A stretch of 64,000 bases of DNA from Closterium sp. Naga37s-1. Taxonomy: Eukaryota > Streptophyta > Zygnematophyceae > Desmidiales > Closteriaceae. Position numbers and translations under genes: made by a program. Positions within the stretch are counted from its first letter, which is position 1, and the number at the start of each line of letters is the position of its first letter. A model generated the notes under the pieces. The model had not been told where the DNA came from, ran no database searches, and was given only the letters and a program-made list of their open reading frames with translations. Below, one piece after another: positions 1 to 11,169 of the stretch. The stretch covers positions 744,001 through 808,000 of the forward strand of contig CANJKZ010000981.1 in the NCBI GenBank assembly GCA_947471745.1, in the 5' to 3' direction.

Positions 1-899
1 CATGGCCTCTGCGAGCCCTATGCGCTCGTCGAGGGGGATTAATGGTGCACATCCAATAACTGGCAGATATAAACGCCCGTTTAGGGGTATTTGTTCAGTG
101 GAATACTCACCCCAAAAACAATCCAACGGCTAGCCAGCAAGACTGCCACCTTCAGTGCCCAACTCGCAAAATTTTGACTTTTGAAGAGTGCTAGGCAGTG
201 TGAATCAGCAGGTTTTTGGGCACACAGTACAAAAATGTTTGTGATTTTGTCGATTAGTAATCCCTTCAACGAGGCTGTAGGCCCTTTCTTACCTTCGAGA
301 AAATTGTTGCCCGCAGTTCCTATGCGGCAGTTGCGAATAGCCTGTGCGCCAAAAGAACAGGGCATCGGATCTGGACTCCTCATTTCAAGGCACAGCGATC
401 GATACTATTCTTATGTCTACACGTCGGACATTCCATTCTTCGCTAACTGGGATCCGGGTTCTTGTCAGGCAACTAGCTTCAAGGCTCCTTTTGGCTCGCT
501 ACTATTCCCAAGGTTTCAGATCTCATTCTTAAAGAAAGCGTTCATCAACAAGAGCTACAATGGATTTACCACGACTATTGCCTACCAGGATCCCAAGGCA
601 TCTACCTCGATTTCTCATCACCAACAACAGGAACAATGGCCAATGCCTATGGACTTTTACTATATAACAAGTCTGTGCTCAGATGTATTGCATCCAATCA
701 GACATCAGACGTCTGTCCTTCTGCCTTGCGTCCATTCTCCTCTCATCATTGCACAATGCATCCTAAGGGAAAGTCCAAGGCTCTGCAAGAGGCCTCATCA
801 CTGGAAGCTCCTCCTTTGTCCCCTCCTCTAGCCTTGATTGTGCAAGCAAGGGCAAGGGCAAAGCTCTAGAGGACTCAAAGCAGTGAATCGTCTGCAAGC
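1..899. other. No supported gene; probable LINE leader or old repeat
   Basis: An open frame runs over 181-831 on the plus strand, but its translation shows no recognisable domain and no start or splice context that I can support. The stretch lies directly upstream of LINE ORF1 remains on the same strand, so it may be that element's degraded leader. Confidence 0.4.
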
Positions 900-1830
900 A
901 GCTCCGACCTTTCACTGGAAGAGAGGCTGCGCTCTCTTTGTACAACCGTACCTGACAACGACTTTATTCAAGACGAGTCTGATAAGGAACTTGAAGTCTA
1001 AGTAAGGATGGAAGCTTTCTACGATGTCCGCAACACGGCAATCCTGCTGCTTCCTGTGGCTCTCGCTTTGGAAGTGGCGTCCGTCATCATTACAGCGCAT
1101 ACCCTGATTAGGCGTGTCTGGTCGTCCATGCTCTCCGCTGATGCTGTCGAGACGGTGAAATTTCAAGAGCTCCTGCCGGCATATGTGGCGAAAACTCGCT
1201 ACAGGCGTCTACAAGTCTCTCTCTTGCGTCAAGAAGACATCATGAGCATCAACTCCAAGGAAGTTGACTACACATGTCCCAACAGCACGGTGTTCCGGTC
1301 TTTACTAGTAGCACACCGACGATCCTGCTTTCGTACGACAGCGTGCAACGAACGCACATGCGATGGTGATCCGTGATGTACCTGCGACGAAGACACCGGA
1401 GATGTTGCGCAAGCTGATGGTGGTGTACCGGCTAAGGAACCGGAAGCAGTCGACATTTAAGGATGGTGTTTGCTTTCACCGTGTCTTGCACCCGATCACC
1501 GGAGCTGAGAACGACGTCTTTAAGGACCTTGTGATCCCTCACCTCGGTGACAGATACCGTTGGCGTCACGTCTTTGAAGATCCGTTGGAGATTGGTCGTC
1601 GCTACGTGGTCCACTTCCCTGCACTATCTTGCCTGCTCTGCGGTGGCCAGCACTATGATGTCAATCATGATGCTTTCATCACAGAGCGGCAAAATAACAT
1701 AGGAAAGTAGAATCTTACCTTGGGGAGGTTCATCGCATTAATGGTAAGTGCTTCCATCTTCCTGACCATGCTTACCACTATGCTTGTAATGCTGACAGCA
1801 AGGACAAGGGCTGCGATAAGAGAGGGGGCA
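900..1830 (+). pseudogene. LINE ORF1 (gag-like) remnant with Cys/His knuckles
   Basis: Open segments at 1008-1376 and 1363-1710 are joined by frameshifts. The second reads a gag-like RNA-binding protein ending in a Cys-x2-Cys-Gly-Gly-x-His cluster near 1630-1660. A third segment in another frame (about 1705-1810) continues with a further Cys/His cluster (CFHLPDHAYHYAC). Such knuckles are typical of the nucleic-acid-binding ORF1 of plant and algal L1-like elements, and they place the protein in a retrotransposition particle rather than a host pathway. At least two frameshifts make it non-functional. The family assignment rests on the knuckle arrangement and on the LINE 3' end just downstream. 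Confidence 0.6.
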
Positions 1831-2112
1831 CAGAAGAGCGAGGGCTATGACGCGTGGAGCTAGGTGGCAAGCGATAAGAGGAAGGCGCTAAAGGAGATCA
1901 GCACAGCAAAAGGACCAACCTGGTGGACAGATACTTTTGTGTCCAACTGGCGTAACCCAAGGGCGATTTATCAGCCCCCGTATAGCGTATAGGGGGGATG
2001 AGTCCCGCCCCATTAGCAGGGCTCCTGCCTCCCACACCTACAGTCACGACTGCGAATGTACCTATGTTTGCTAATATATCTACATCCAAAAAAAAAAAAA
2101 AAAAAAAAAAAA
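1831..2112 (+). mobile_element. LINE 3' untranslated end with poly(A) tail
   Basis: A 25-nt pure A tract at 2088-2112 closes this piece. About 140 nt before it is a short segment (near 1947) that recurs almost unchanged near 8910 at the end of another LINE fragment, so it marks a shared element 3' region. ORF1 is followed almost directly by this end with no ORF2, so the copy is internally deleted or belongs to a short non-autonomous derivative. Confidence 0.65.
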
Positions 2113-2128
2113 CACTGTCCTTGTTCTT

Positions 2129-2422
2129 GTGCTAAGTATCAAGTTGTACCATGCAGCCGCATCTCTTCTGGCCACGGTACTCACCTCCACTGGAGGGAAC
2201 TGGGAGGAATGGATCTGCACGCAAGTGGGCTGTGGGAAGGCAAAGGGAAAGAGCTTCATGACTGCGGCTGACCACGTCACATCCGCCAACCATCTAATTG
2301 ATCTAGAGAAGCTCGGCTCTGCCACTCGCGCCTCTCTCAAGAAGGCGAGCCTCAATGTCATGAAGGAGTATGGAATTTGCAGCAAGAGCGGTTCGGTAGG
2401 CAGGCGGCAGCAGCGGCAGTAG
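2129..2422 (+). pseudogene. Small ORF with zinc-finger-like Cys/His spacing
   Basis: This 97-codon frame starts just after the poly(A) tract. It contains Trp-x-Cys-x4-Cys followed by 13 residues and His-x5-His, which resembles a C2H2 or BED-type finger. No other domain is visible. It could be the first part of an ORF1 of the next LINE or a chance frame. I do not recognise the protein. Confidence 0.25.
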
Positions 2423-3361
2423 TCCTTTCAGTAGTCGGTGTCGTTCTTCTCTTTACCCTGTGGATGCGTAGGGGTTCTCAGATTGTTATTAAAGGACTAA
2501 GAAAAGCCTTATCGGTTCCGCGTGTTAAATACTAAGGACGGAGTCTATGAAGATTAGGGGCCGAAATATCACAAAATCGTTGGGCTAGAATTCTGGACAG
2601 AAACGTCGACTTCACAAGAAACGTCGTCGACGAAAAGTTCACCGTTAAAATCTCACGAACATCGATTATGTTGTAGCTCTAGACTGTCACTACAATTCCC
2701 AATTTGAATCGCATCAAAAGGTGAACTAATTCTCGAGTTATCAATTTTGACGCACTGGGGGGTATGCTGCCATAGATAGTTAACTCAATCACAATAGTTT
2801 CACAAGATTGCACACAAGAATTAGAGTAGCTAGAAACCAGGTAGGATGGAAGAGGAGGACGAGAGGGAAGGTCCCAAGAGAGTTTACAACCAGGGAAACC
2901 CCATAAGCACATCAAATCCCCTCCCACTTTTACTTTTGTCACTTTCCCAACCCATGCCATCTACCTTACCCAACTTGGCCACACTTGCCAACCTGGTTTG
3001 GCTCCTCCCAACCACTTGGCAGCATCTACAGTGATGTTGACGAATTTCCCAACCCCCAAAAGTCTATACCCCTTTATAGAGTCAACCCCACAACTTCCCA
3101 TAGTCACCACAACCTAATATCAAAAGCATACGAACTTCTAGCGTTCGTAACTTTCTTGTTCGTGCTCCGATTGAAGCGATACTTAGTTCGTCGGAAAGCA
3201 CTTGAGCAAAGGAGTCACTTCAAATATCTTCTCAAGCCAAATAACATTCACACACACTCAGAAAAAACCAAACCACATCAAACACAAATTCTTGCACACG
3301 CTCACACTACGCATGCAACGCATGGACATGTGATAGAGGCAGACAGACGTGAATGCAAGTG
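2423..3361. other. AT-richer spacer, no gene supported
   Basis: Several short frames occur (for example 2846-3034 and 2985-3362), but they are rich in Ser, Pro, His and Thr without a domain. The stretch ends where LINE endonuclease coding begins, so part of it may be the leader of that element. Confidence 0.4.
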
Positions 3362-3754
3362 ATAGCGTCACATAACACCGCAGTGCTCAACGTCAACGGC
3401 CTAGGAGATAAGACCAAACAACAACGAGTTCTACACAGTTCCAGACAAGCAGCTGATATCGTAGTCCTCCCAGACACTAGATTAGCCTCAGATCACCCGC
3501 TCTAGTCTCATCCCACTTACAGCTTAGCGGCAGCAACCTCACCTGCCGATGGAGTAGCTCTGCTCTATAGATCATAGCTCCTTAGTTTCCGCAATGTGTT
3601 AGTCCTTCCTTCGGGACAAATAGTTTCTGCAGAGATCCAAGGTCTCGGTTTACAGTTACAGCTGTAGCCTGTAACTTCCCGCCAACCCGACCTTACGCGC
3701 GACCTTCCTTTGAGACACCCTAGGTTTGGTAGTAGATTTACTCCCACCAACTAG
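3362..3754 (+). pseudogene. LINE ORF2 endonuclease (APE-like) N-terminal remnant
   Basis: One frame from 3362 to the stop at 3752 reads the first third of an apurinic-type endonuclease: an N-terminal strand ending in LNVNGLGDKTKQQR, then ADIVVLPDTRLASD, matching the early Asn and the D/ETR motif of LINE endonucleases. This domain nicks target DNA to prime reverse transcription. Three in-frame TAG codons interrupt it and the catalytic His end is missing. It lies on the same strand as the reverse transcriptase at 4215-5780 and is probably the same insertion. Confidence 0.6.
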
Positions 3755-4214
3755 TCACCTACTCATCATTAAAAATCTCAATACCATAGAAGACCCGGAG
3801 TTAGACAAGTCGTCACGAATAGGTTATACCGCTGAAAAACAATAGGCTTTTTACATGCTGCACCGCTTTCCAGCTGTCATACGTATTTAAAAAGCTCTAC
3901 CAGAGGAAGTGGGAAATTTCTTTTTTCTCGCAGGACAGCAGGCTAGCACGCGCATTTACCAAGCCCTTATTTCTCACTCGCTTCTACCTGACTTGATTCA
4001 AGCTTCTCACGTTATGCTGGCGGATCACATTTCAGCTTCACGATTTGAATAACTTTCAGAATAGATGCCAAAATCTGCATTGGTCCTGGGCTCTGGAGGC
4101 GCCACGCGTCAATGGTTCATAAAAGGGGTATCCGGAGGATTGTGGAGGCGACAGTAGAGAGGTGCGCTGTTACTGACGGCAGTAGCTTTGAGCTATTGCT
4201 TTCGTAGTTAGCAA

Positions 4215-5779
4215 TTGGCCTCTGCGCTCGCGAAAGAAGAGGGAAAATGGGTTAAGGCAACGGCGACTCATCTGGTCGATGTTGTCGCTGAACTTTGGCA
4301 GGAGATGATGCGGGTCCTGTCCTGCAAAAAGACAAGTGAAAAGTCCACAGTGAAGGAAGCGCAGCTGCAGGAATACCAGACATCACCAAAGGACAAACTA
4401 CGCCTGATGACGGGTGTGTGGTTGGAGCTTAGAAGAGAAGAGGCATCACAGCACTTGACGGCGATGGTGCTGGCAAGGAAGGCGAGCACCCAGATTGCCG
4501 AGCTGCGGACGGTGAGCAGAGTTGTCTCTGACTCTTAGGGTATTCTTCGTGCGGCGTCGGTCTTCTTTGCGGACATCTTTGGAAAATATTATTGTCAGCT
4601 GGAGGAGAGGTGGCATCCTGCGAATGGGAAGACACTGACATCATGGGAGGTAGCAGAGCTGTCAGCTGACTGGACAGAAGAGGAGGTGAAGCAAGCCTTT
4701 GGCGCAATGGCGGCAAATAAGTCTCTGAGGAAAGATGGCTTGCCAAAGGAGCTGTTCGAGGCTCATCGGGACTTGCTGGGAAAGGGTTTCATGGCCCTCG
4801 CCAAGGATTTCGCGTTGTCGGCGGTGCTTTCAACGGAGGTGAAGGAGGCGGTCACAATCTTGCTTCACAAAAAGGGCGACAAGGATCAACTCAACAACTA
4901 CAGGCCTATCATGCTGCTCAACTTTACTTACAAGGTGCTGGCACGAGTCCTGCCCGACAGAATGAATAAATTTATGAGCAGGGTGATATCGCCGGAGCAA
5001 TATGGTTTCCTGCCAAGGAGGCGCTTGACGAATATGGTGGGACTTATTGCCGACATTATTGATACAGCCCGGAGAGACAACGAGGATTGGTTCCTCTTAC
5101 TTGTGGATTTCACAAAGGCTTTTGACTCGGTCTCATGCGGCTATCTCTTTCGGACGATGAGGGCGATGGGCTTCCCAGATCGGTTCATGAAGTGAGTGGA
5201 AGGTGTGCACGAGGGAACACAGATACGATTATTAGTAAACGGCTAGATGGGAAAAGGCGTGGAGGTGGTAATCAGCAAAGCAAATGAAAGGTTGGCGTAT
5301 ATTGGTATGCGGACGACACCACCTTGGTCGTGGAAGAGAAGCAGCAGATTATCAGGGTAGAGCAAGTCTTAGCAAAGTTTGAGCTGACATATGGGCTAGC
5401 GACAAACCGAGAAAAGTCAGTCATCTTACCGTTGGGGGACAATCTTGGCAAGACGACCGGCCGGACGCACAGTTTCATATTAGCAAAAATGGACGAAGCA
5501 GAGAAGCTGCTTGGTGTGTGGGTCACTCCCTCGGGTAGCTGTCTGCCAACATGGGAAAAAACTGTGGAGGATATATCGGGGAAGGTTAAGAAATGGCAGC
5601 AGAAATTTCTTCCGACCACGACAAGGACGGTATTAGTCAACAGTTATACGATGCCAAAAGCAGCGTTTCAAGCACAGGTCTACTCGCCTCTTGCGAAATC
5701 ATGGGGCACTGTTTCCAAGACATTCCATAATTTTGTATCCGGAAATAAGGCAACGGCGGACAAGGGGTTTAGGCTCTAG
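4215..5779 (+). pseudogene. LINE reverse transcriptase, interrupted
   Basis: The frame 4215-5195 carries RT motifs: an early helical region, then KKGDKDQLNNYRPIMLLN (fingers), SPEQYGFLPRR, and LVDFTKAFDSV (first catalytic Asp). A TAG at 4536 and a TGA at 5193 interrupt it. The YADD box is at 5306-5317 in another frame, which continues open to 5779 through the thumb. Between LLVNG (about 5240) and YADD only about 60 nt remain, so the usual block with the RQG motif is deleted. In life this enzyme copies the element RNA at the nicked target; this copy cannot. Confidence 0.85.
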
Positions 5780-5793
5780 AGCAAAGAGCTACC

Positions 5794-6229
5794 CTACACC
5801 CCGGGAAAGCTGGGAGGAGTGGGACTGCATGACCCAGAAATGATCCTGGCGTGTCTCACAGCGAGAAGAGTGGGCTTGCTAGCATTGGAGACAAACCAGT
5901 TGAAGAAACACCTTATGACGCGGGCAGCCGATTTACCCATGGGCATCGAAACGTTCTTTGCCCACGAGAAGCTGCTGAAACATCGGGAGGGGAAAAGTGC
6001 CTCCTGGAAGGTGGCATGTGAGAATTTCATGAAGACACCACTGGGGAACCTCCCAGAGGCGAGTAGCCAGGAAGCGGTGGTGAGCGAGCAAATTGTTTTT
6101 AACAAACACCTCCTGCTGAAAGGGACCACACCGATCAGCGGTCAGCAGGATGCAAAACCGATGTGGGAAAAGCGGCTGGGAGATTTAATAAAGGTTGATA
6201 GCAACGACGTTTTGAGCTCAAAGAACTAG
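5794..6229 (+). pseudogene. LINE ORF2 post-RT region
   Basis: The open segment 5819-6229 follows the RT thumb with only a stop between. It begins with a Gly-rich turn (GGVGLHDPEM) that is common just after the RT of plant-type LINEs, and it has no host domain. It links the RT to the zinc-finger part at 6483. Confidence 0.6.
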
Positions 6230-6482
6230 TCACTTTGGAAAGGGAGCTTGGCGGAAAGGGGCCCGGCCCGCTAAGCTAGCGAAGAAGGCGTTTGAGGCTG
6301 CACCCTAGAGATGGAGAGATCTGCTGCTCAGCGCGCTTAACCAGGGAACGCAAGTGCCCAACTCGGATGGATATCGGCGAGTGTACCACTCCGCGGGGTG
6401 AAAACTCACCGATTTCCCCATCTTTGAAGACGGGAGAGTTGCGCCACTGGAACGGTTGAAGCTGCTCTAGAAGGAAGGGCAA

Positions 6483-7270
6483 ATGCCATCTGCGAAGCTG
6501 CTGCTGTGGAAGGGCAGATGGAACGGGCACATCTATTGGAAAAGGACTATTGCTACCCAGGACTCCTTGGTCACACCTAGCAAGCCGAGGGAAGTTCTAC
6601 TGCACATTCACAATCTGAATATGCAATTGGGAAAGCAGGTGGCATTCTTTAGCAGCAAGCCGGTCTGCCCATACTATGGAGGTGTTGAGACCCTCGAACA
6701 TTACCTATACAGTTGCCCCAAGATCCAAGTGGTGACTTTTGCGCTCCAAAAAACCCTCCGTATGATGAACAGCTCGAGCGCGGTGTCGTCCCTGGGGGAC
6801 CTGCTGTTCCGGGAGGGGGAGTCCAGCACAGCTTTTTTGGAGGCCACAATCACGTCCATCATATTACATCAGCTATGGTTGGAGCGTTGTGATGCAGTTT
6901 TCAGAGGGAAAAAATTTCGGACGAAGCGGGTGCTCCGTCGCATTTGAACAACCTTCTGCCTACATGCAAGAATCTACACGCGTTCGAGGGATGCGCAGTG
7001 GAGGAAGTGTCAGGGTACACAGCAAGAAGAGAAATTTTGCCGCACCGATGGAGAGGAAGAACAAGCTACTATTTCAGATCAAGACAGAAATTGCAAGTCA
7101 TGAACGTGGACGAACGCTTTCACAAATGTCTGGCTCGCACCGAGGATGACTCACCGACCTCCTTAGAAGCCACACCTGGGATAGCCACGTGGCCACCCCT
7201 CATGCATAGTTATTACTGCTACTTTTTATGTATGCCTGCTTTATCGATGTACATATCAATTTCCTTAAAA
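6483..7270 (+). pseudogene. LINE ORF2 C-terminal zinc-finger region and tail
   Basis: The frame 6483-6947 reads a zf-RVT-like region: KPVCPYYGGVETLEHYLYSC, where the second Cys of the usual CPxC pair is Tyr, followed by a Leu-rich helix and LWLERCDAVFRG. The frame 6944-7270 continues with Cys and basic residues. This domain is thought to bind element RNA or DNA. The segment from the His/Cys cluster onward is clearly related to the fragment at 8575-8960, so the two are copies of one family. Confidence 0.65.
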
Positions 7271-7279
7271 ACAAAAAGC

Positions 7280-7945
7280 TACACTCAAACAGTACCATTC
7301 ACCCATCCGACAAAAACGAGTACAGTCTCCCTCTCTGTTGCCTCGCCTCTCGCCAACTTCTGGCAACCTATTTTACTAGGTTTTCTCATCGAGCCAGCAA
7401 GCAATCGCTGCCAGCCTAAACTGGAAGCAGTACGTTACATCCCAAAGTTGACGGGCCCCCCAAAGTTACTTCTGTTCAAGTAAGTTTGGCAAAGAACTTT
7501 AGCGGGGCAATTGAGTCTGGTGCTGCTCCAAAACCGTACCAACTTTTGGTGCGTTGCTTCGTTTGTGGCTTGGATTTCTTGGTGTAGGTTTGGCGCCAAT
7601 CGCATTGCATGTCCAGTGTCTCGCGCATCATTTTGATCAATGTCAGCCTACCGGATGATAGCAAAAGGCCGAAGACGCTGGAAGAGCTGACGGTGGAATT
7701 GGAGGATGAAGTGGCGGCGGCTCTAGCGCTTAAGGTGTATGAGGCGCTTCCGGTAGCATAGAAGGCGCTGGCACTGGCCTTGGCTACGGCGCATGCGCTC
7801 CAGGCAGCGTCATCAGTAATCAGCACACCGACGAGGCAGCGAGGGGAAGCGATATATTGGTCTGTGATGGGGACGGAAAGGTCCAGACTAGATGTCTCTC
7901 ACCTGCGGCTCAAAGAGGGAGGGGAGGTGGAGGCTCCGATTGGGG
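7280..7945. other. Spacer with unclassified gag-like frame
   Basis: Part of this stretch, 7586-7945, reads on the plus strand as a charged, Ala/Glu/Leu-rich protein that continues in frame to 8001. No domain is recognised. Its end falls inside a repeat that recurs at 10459, so it is more likely part of a mobile element than a host gene. Confidence 0.3.
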
Positions 7946-8178
7946 GTCTTGATATCCTTTACAACAGGCAATTTAGATTGCACGATTTCATTAAGAATTG
8001 ATGACATAGCGTCAGTTTGAACAAACGGCACTATGGCAGCAACATAGTTTTAGAACACACAATAGGAAGAGTTAGGAAGAGCTAGGAGTTGGGAATGACT
8101 CCCAGCTCCTACAAACCCCAAGATCCGAGGTACAGTGATGTGGAACAGTGCCACACTATCCCCAACCGAGAAGGTCTT
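7946..8178 (+). repeat. Dispersed direct repeat, copy 1
   Basis: About 230 nt here match 10459-10682 in the same orientation, with small indels (for example one extra copy of an AGAGCTAGG-type 11-mer here). The repeat starts in a short coding-looking stretch (RQFRLHDFIKN) and continues through non-coding sequence. It could be the common 3' end of two element copies or a pair of old LTRs. Confidence 0.7.
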
Positions 8179-8574
8179 AGACCGTAATGAGTACATGACT
8201 CAGAATTCACGAAAACAGCAGTAGCGGGCTTCAAACTGTATCTGAATGCGGTTTGCAAATCCTACGAAGGCGTGTTTTGAGGTTTGCAAGGCGCAGCCGG
8301 TAGTGGTTAGGGACATGAAAGTAATCGGATCGGTGGGGGTTGCGAAAACGTAGTTGCTAACGAAGGGTGACTTTTCAACGGGAACGGTCTAGCCCCCTCA
8401 CGATAGCCCAGCTGGCAATGACAAAGAACATGGGGGTGTCAAGGAGGCAAGGCAACGATTGAGTTGAGGGATTCTGTGGTGGTACCTCTGAAGGCGCGTG
8501 ATGTCATCATCCGGTATGAACTTGCAGGTTGGGGAAGGTTGGACTTTATGTGAAAGAGTATCGATTGTTCGCAC
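8179..8574. other. Spacer, nothing supported
   Basis: I find no gene, RNA or repeat that I can support. The last part leads into LINE coding sequence. Confidence 0.4.
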
Positions 8575-8960
8575 TGTTGAGGGTATCAAACCCTAGAGCA
8601 CTGCCTTTTTAGCTGTGAGACAATCCAGCCGGTAATCGGTGCGCTGGTGAGAACTTTCGAGCTGATAAACCCGGGCTGAAGGGCGAACTCTCTAGAAGAT
8701 TTGCTGTTGGAGAAGGGCGGCACCACATCAGATTTTCTGGAAATGATGCTGATCGCAACAGTATTGAGGCAAGTGTGGCTGGCCCGATGTGATGCGGCGT
8801 GGCGGGCAGAGCCATTTCAAAGGAAAAGAGTGGGTCATAATGCAGCTAAAAGAAGGAGCTGGCACGGCGGAGGGCCCAGCAAGATGGTCAGACGCATTTC
8901 TATTCATCTGGCGCAACCCGAGGGCCTTGTATCCAGGGCCTATGCTAGGATTTAGGGCGT
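8575..8960 (+). pseudogene. LINE ORF2 3' fragment, second copy
   Basis: From 8593 one frame reads LEHCLFSC, the same Cys/His block as LEHYLYSC near 6690. After a frameshift, 8701-8955 reads FLEMMLIATVLRQVWLARC, aligned with the copy ending near 6900. The segment then enters the conserved 3' block also seen near 1947. It is a 5'-truncated LINE insertion, the normal product of incomplete target-primed reverse transcription. Confidence 0.7.
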
Positions 8961-9189
8961 CCTGAGGCCTTAGGGCAACTCTTGAAAATCTTTTAAAATG
9001 CCTTGATTTTTCAGGGCATACATATATGGCCATACTGAAGTTTTAGGGTACGTGTAGGTCTTGTTCTGATATCTCAGGTCAAAAAGATCGCAAGACCCTG
9101 AGTGCAGCGTGCCAACGAGAGAACATCGCAACTCAAGGTGCATGCGATAAATAAATGTTCAATATGGCAAAAGATTGTTCGTGCCAAGG
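8961..9189. other. Short spacer
   Basis: No gene or repeat is seen; the LINE fragment ends without a clear poly(A) tract. Confidence 0.4.
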
Positions 9190-10250
9190 CAGGACCAGAT
9201 TCTGGGGGAAACAAACATAGGCCCTCCCTTCTCCCCTGCACCCCCTTCCCCCCTTCAGCCGCGCGTTAAGGGAAACAAGGAAGCAGGGGCAGTAGGCACT
9301 ATAGCAGTACATAGTACAGAATGGGGCGCTAGCAACCAACAACAACAACAATACCCCCCCGGCGTGTACACACCGCCATGGGGAAGCCCAAGCCCAGGCC
9401 GGGAACCAAGGAGGCGGGCAAAGGGAAAGGGGCCGCTACTCGGCCAGGATCCACACCCCATCCAGGGTAGTACGGATGCGGCAGCTGGTACGAGGTCGAG
9501 TGGAGCCTGCAAGGCAGAAAGGGCAAGCCACCTCAAAGCAGAAGGGTCGGGTCCCAACTCAGCGGCAAGGGAGCCTGGCACCAGGCCAATGTCAGGCAAC
9601 ATCCACAGCATCTCCGACGCCACTGCCACTGCTGCCGACTGCTCACGCTGCGACATAACCGGGGGCTGGCCGCCAATCCACGACAGACAACCTTGCAGCT
9701 GGCCTAGGACCATTGCCAATAGCCCAAGGCAAGTCCCCACGTGCATTACGCGCTGCTCAACGCGGAGGAGTCTCTCCACAGGAAGGAATTCTTCCCAAAG
9801 ACTCCATCGGTGTTGCGGGGTCTGAGCGGGAGGAGTCTCCCACGTAGCAGGGGACAGAGCCTCCCATATGAATGGATCAGGGCATTGGGGAGGGCACGGT
9901 GAAGGGGCCCCCACAGGAGACGGCGCTGGAAGGGGATCAGAGACAACGAGAGGCAAAGGCGGAGGAGTTTGCGGGCGAACCGGCGGATGGGGCGACTGAG
10001 GGCGTGTCTACTGCTGCCGATGCTGGCGAGTCAGCTACTACCGCTGAGGAACATCACGGGGAACAGGACAAGATGGGGGTGTGGCGGACGTTGGGTGCAC
10101 CGGAACGTCTGCTGCTGCTGCAGCCACAGAAACGCATAAGTGTGCCCGGGAGGAGACTGGTACGTAGGGTCACAGGACCCACGACGTCGACGATGCCCGC
10201 GGGAAGACCTCAAGGCTCCGCGCCCGGCCAGCACCGCAGCGGCTCAGAAT
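9190..10250 (+). pseudogene. Probable N-terminal region of the RLE-type non-LTR element (plus copy)
   Basis: Frames 9175-9825 and 9872-10252 are rich in Pro, Gly, Gln, Arg and Ala, like the N-terminal domains of the minus-strand copies at 16400-17290 and 19710-20816. A weak match to the shared Arg-x2-Trp-Arg-Thr motif is seen near 10080. The assignment is by composition and position, since the same strand carries the rest of this family at 11170-13620. A minus-strand frame at 9255-9956 is an alternative reading that I consider a shadow. Confidence 0.35.
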
Positions 10251-10458
10251 AGCGCTAGCGCCTGGTCGCCCGGGACCCCTTCTGGGCTGGCTTCTACAAG
10301 GGTAGTCGCCACGAGGGCCAGCGTGTCCCTCGTCATCTCTGGAAGGGCGGTCAATGTTATAGTCACAATAGGCTTCCATGTGCCTTAAAACGAAGGATAG
10401 AGTGCACAGTCGGATTTCTACACAGCAGCTTTGAACGTTCATAGCTTGGATCTGGAGC

Positions 10459-10682
10459 GTCTTGATGACCTCTACACTAGGCAGTTTAGATTGCACAATT
10501 TCTTAAACATTTGACAACACAGCGTTAGTTTGAACGAACGACACTATGGCAGCAACATAGTCTTAGAACACACAATAGGAAGAGTTACGAGTTGGGAATG
10601 ACTCCCAGCTCCTACAAACCCCAAGAGCCAAGGTACAGTAATGTGGAACAGTGCCACACTGTCCCCAACCAAGAAGGGTCTT
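10459..10682 (+). repeat. Dispersed direct repeat, copy 2
   Basis: This is the partner of 7946-8178 in the same orientation, about 2.5 kb away. The coding-looking start (RQFRLHNFLK) and the non-coding remainder are both conserved. Confidence 0.7.
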
Positions 10683-11169
10683 GAAACTACCCTTCACAAG
10701 GGCCTACACCAAGTGGAATGTTACACTACACAAAGTAATGTAACTATTCTCAATATCTTGAAGCGTACCCTTTCGCGGACTTCGAAATCACTCGAATCTT
10801 GACACGAAGGTTCTTTGTCAAAAACACATCCTTGAGTCCTTGAAAAGTCTAATGCACACACCTGCGACACGCCGAACGTTCGACACACGACAAAATAGAA
10901 ACCGAGCACGAGGCACACGACAAAATAAAAACCGCACGCGAGACAGAAATGACCGCGTAACACGCGACTAGCGATAACTCGCTACTGACTCGACACACAC
11001 ACACACGACATCATGACTCATCATACACACACTATTATAAGCATGAAATATGTATTACTTCATGCTTTAATACCATTCCATGCATACAAGCATGCACGCA
11101 CACGGACAACAAGCCGAGTGCAAACCGTGGGGTTGCACCAACAGTTAAGACCGCTCATGACCAAACTCG
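10683..11169. other. Spacer with a short 27-bp-scale tandem duplication
   Basis: Around 10880-10945 a segment containing CGACAAAATA and AACCG is repeated twice in tandem. No gene is supported. The A/C-rich tail with CACACA runs leads into the plus-strand non-LTR copy. Confidence 0.4.

Larger units (their letters stand above)
3362..7280 (+). mobile_element. Degraded L1-like LINE (ORF2 with EN, RT and zinc finger)
   Basis: Endonuclease remains (3362-3754), reverse transcriptase (4215-5770), post-RT region (5794-6229) and a Cys/His zinc-finger region (6483-6947) occur in the order expected for L1-type ORF2. The copy has many stops, a frameshift and an internal deletion, so it is inactive. No clear poly(A) tail follows; homology fades near 7280. 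Confidence 0.75.

Noticed and set aside
181..831. 216-codon plus frame near the window start
   Set aside because: No domain, no support beyond openness.
9255..9956. 233-codon minus frame
   Set aside because: It overlaps the plus-strand low-complexity domain of a plus-strand element and has no motif; not strong enough to call.
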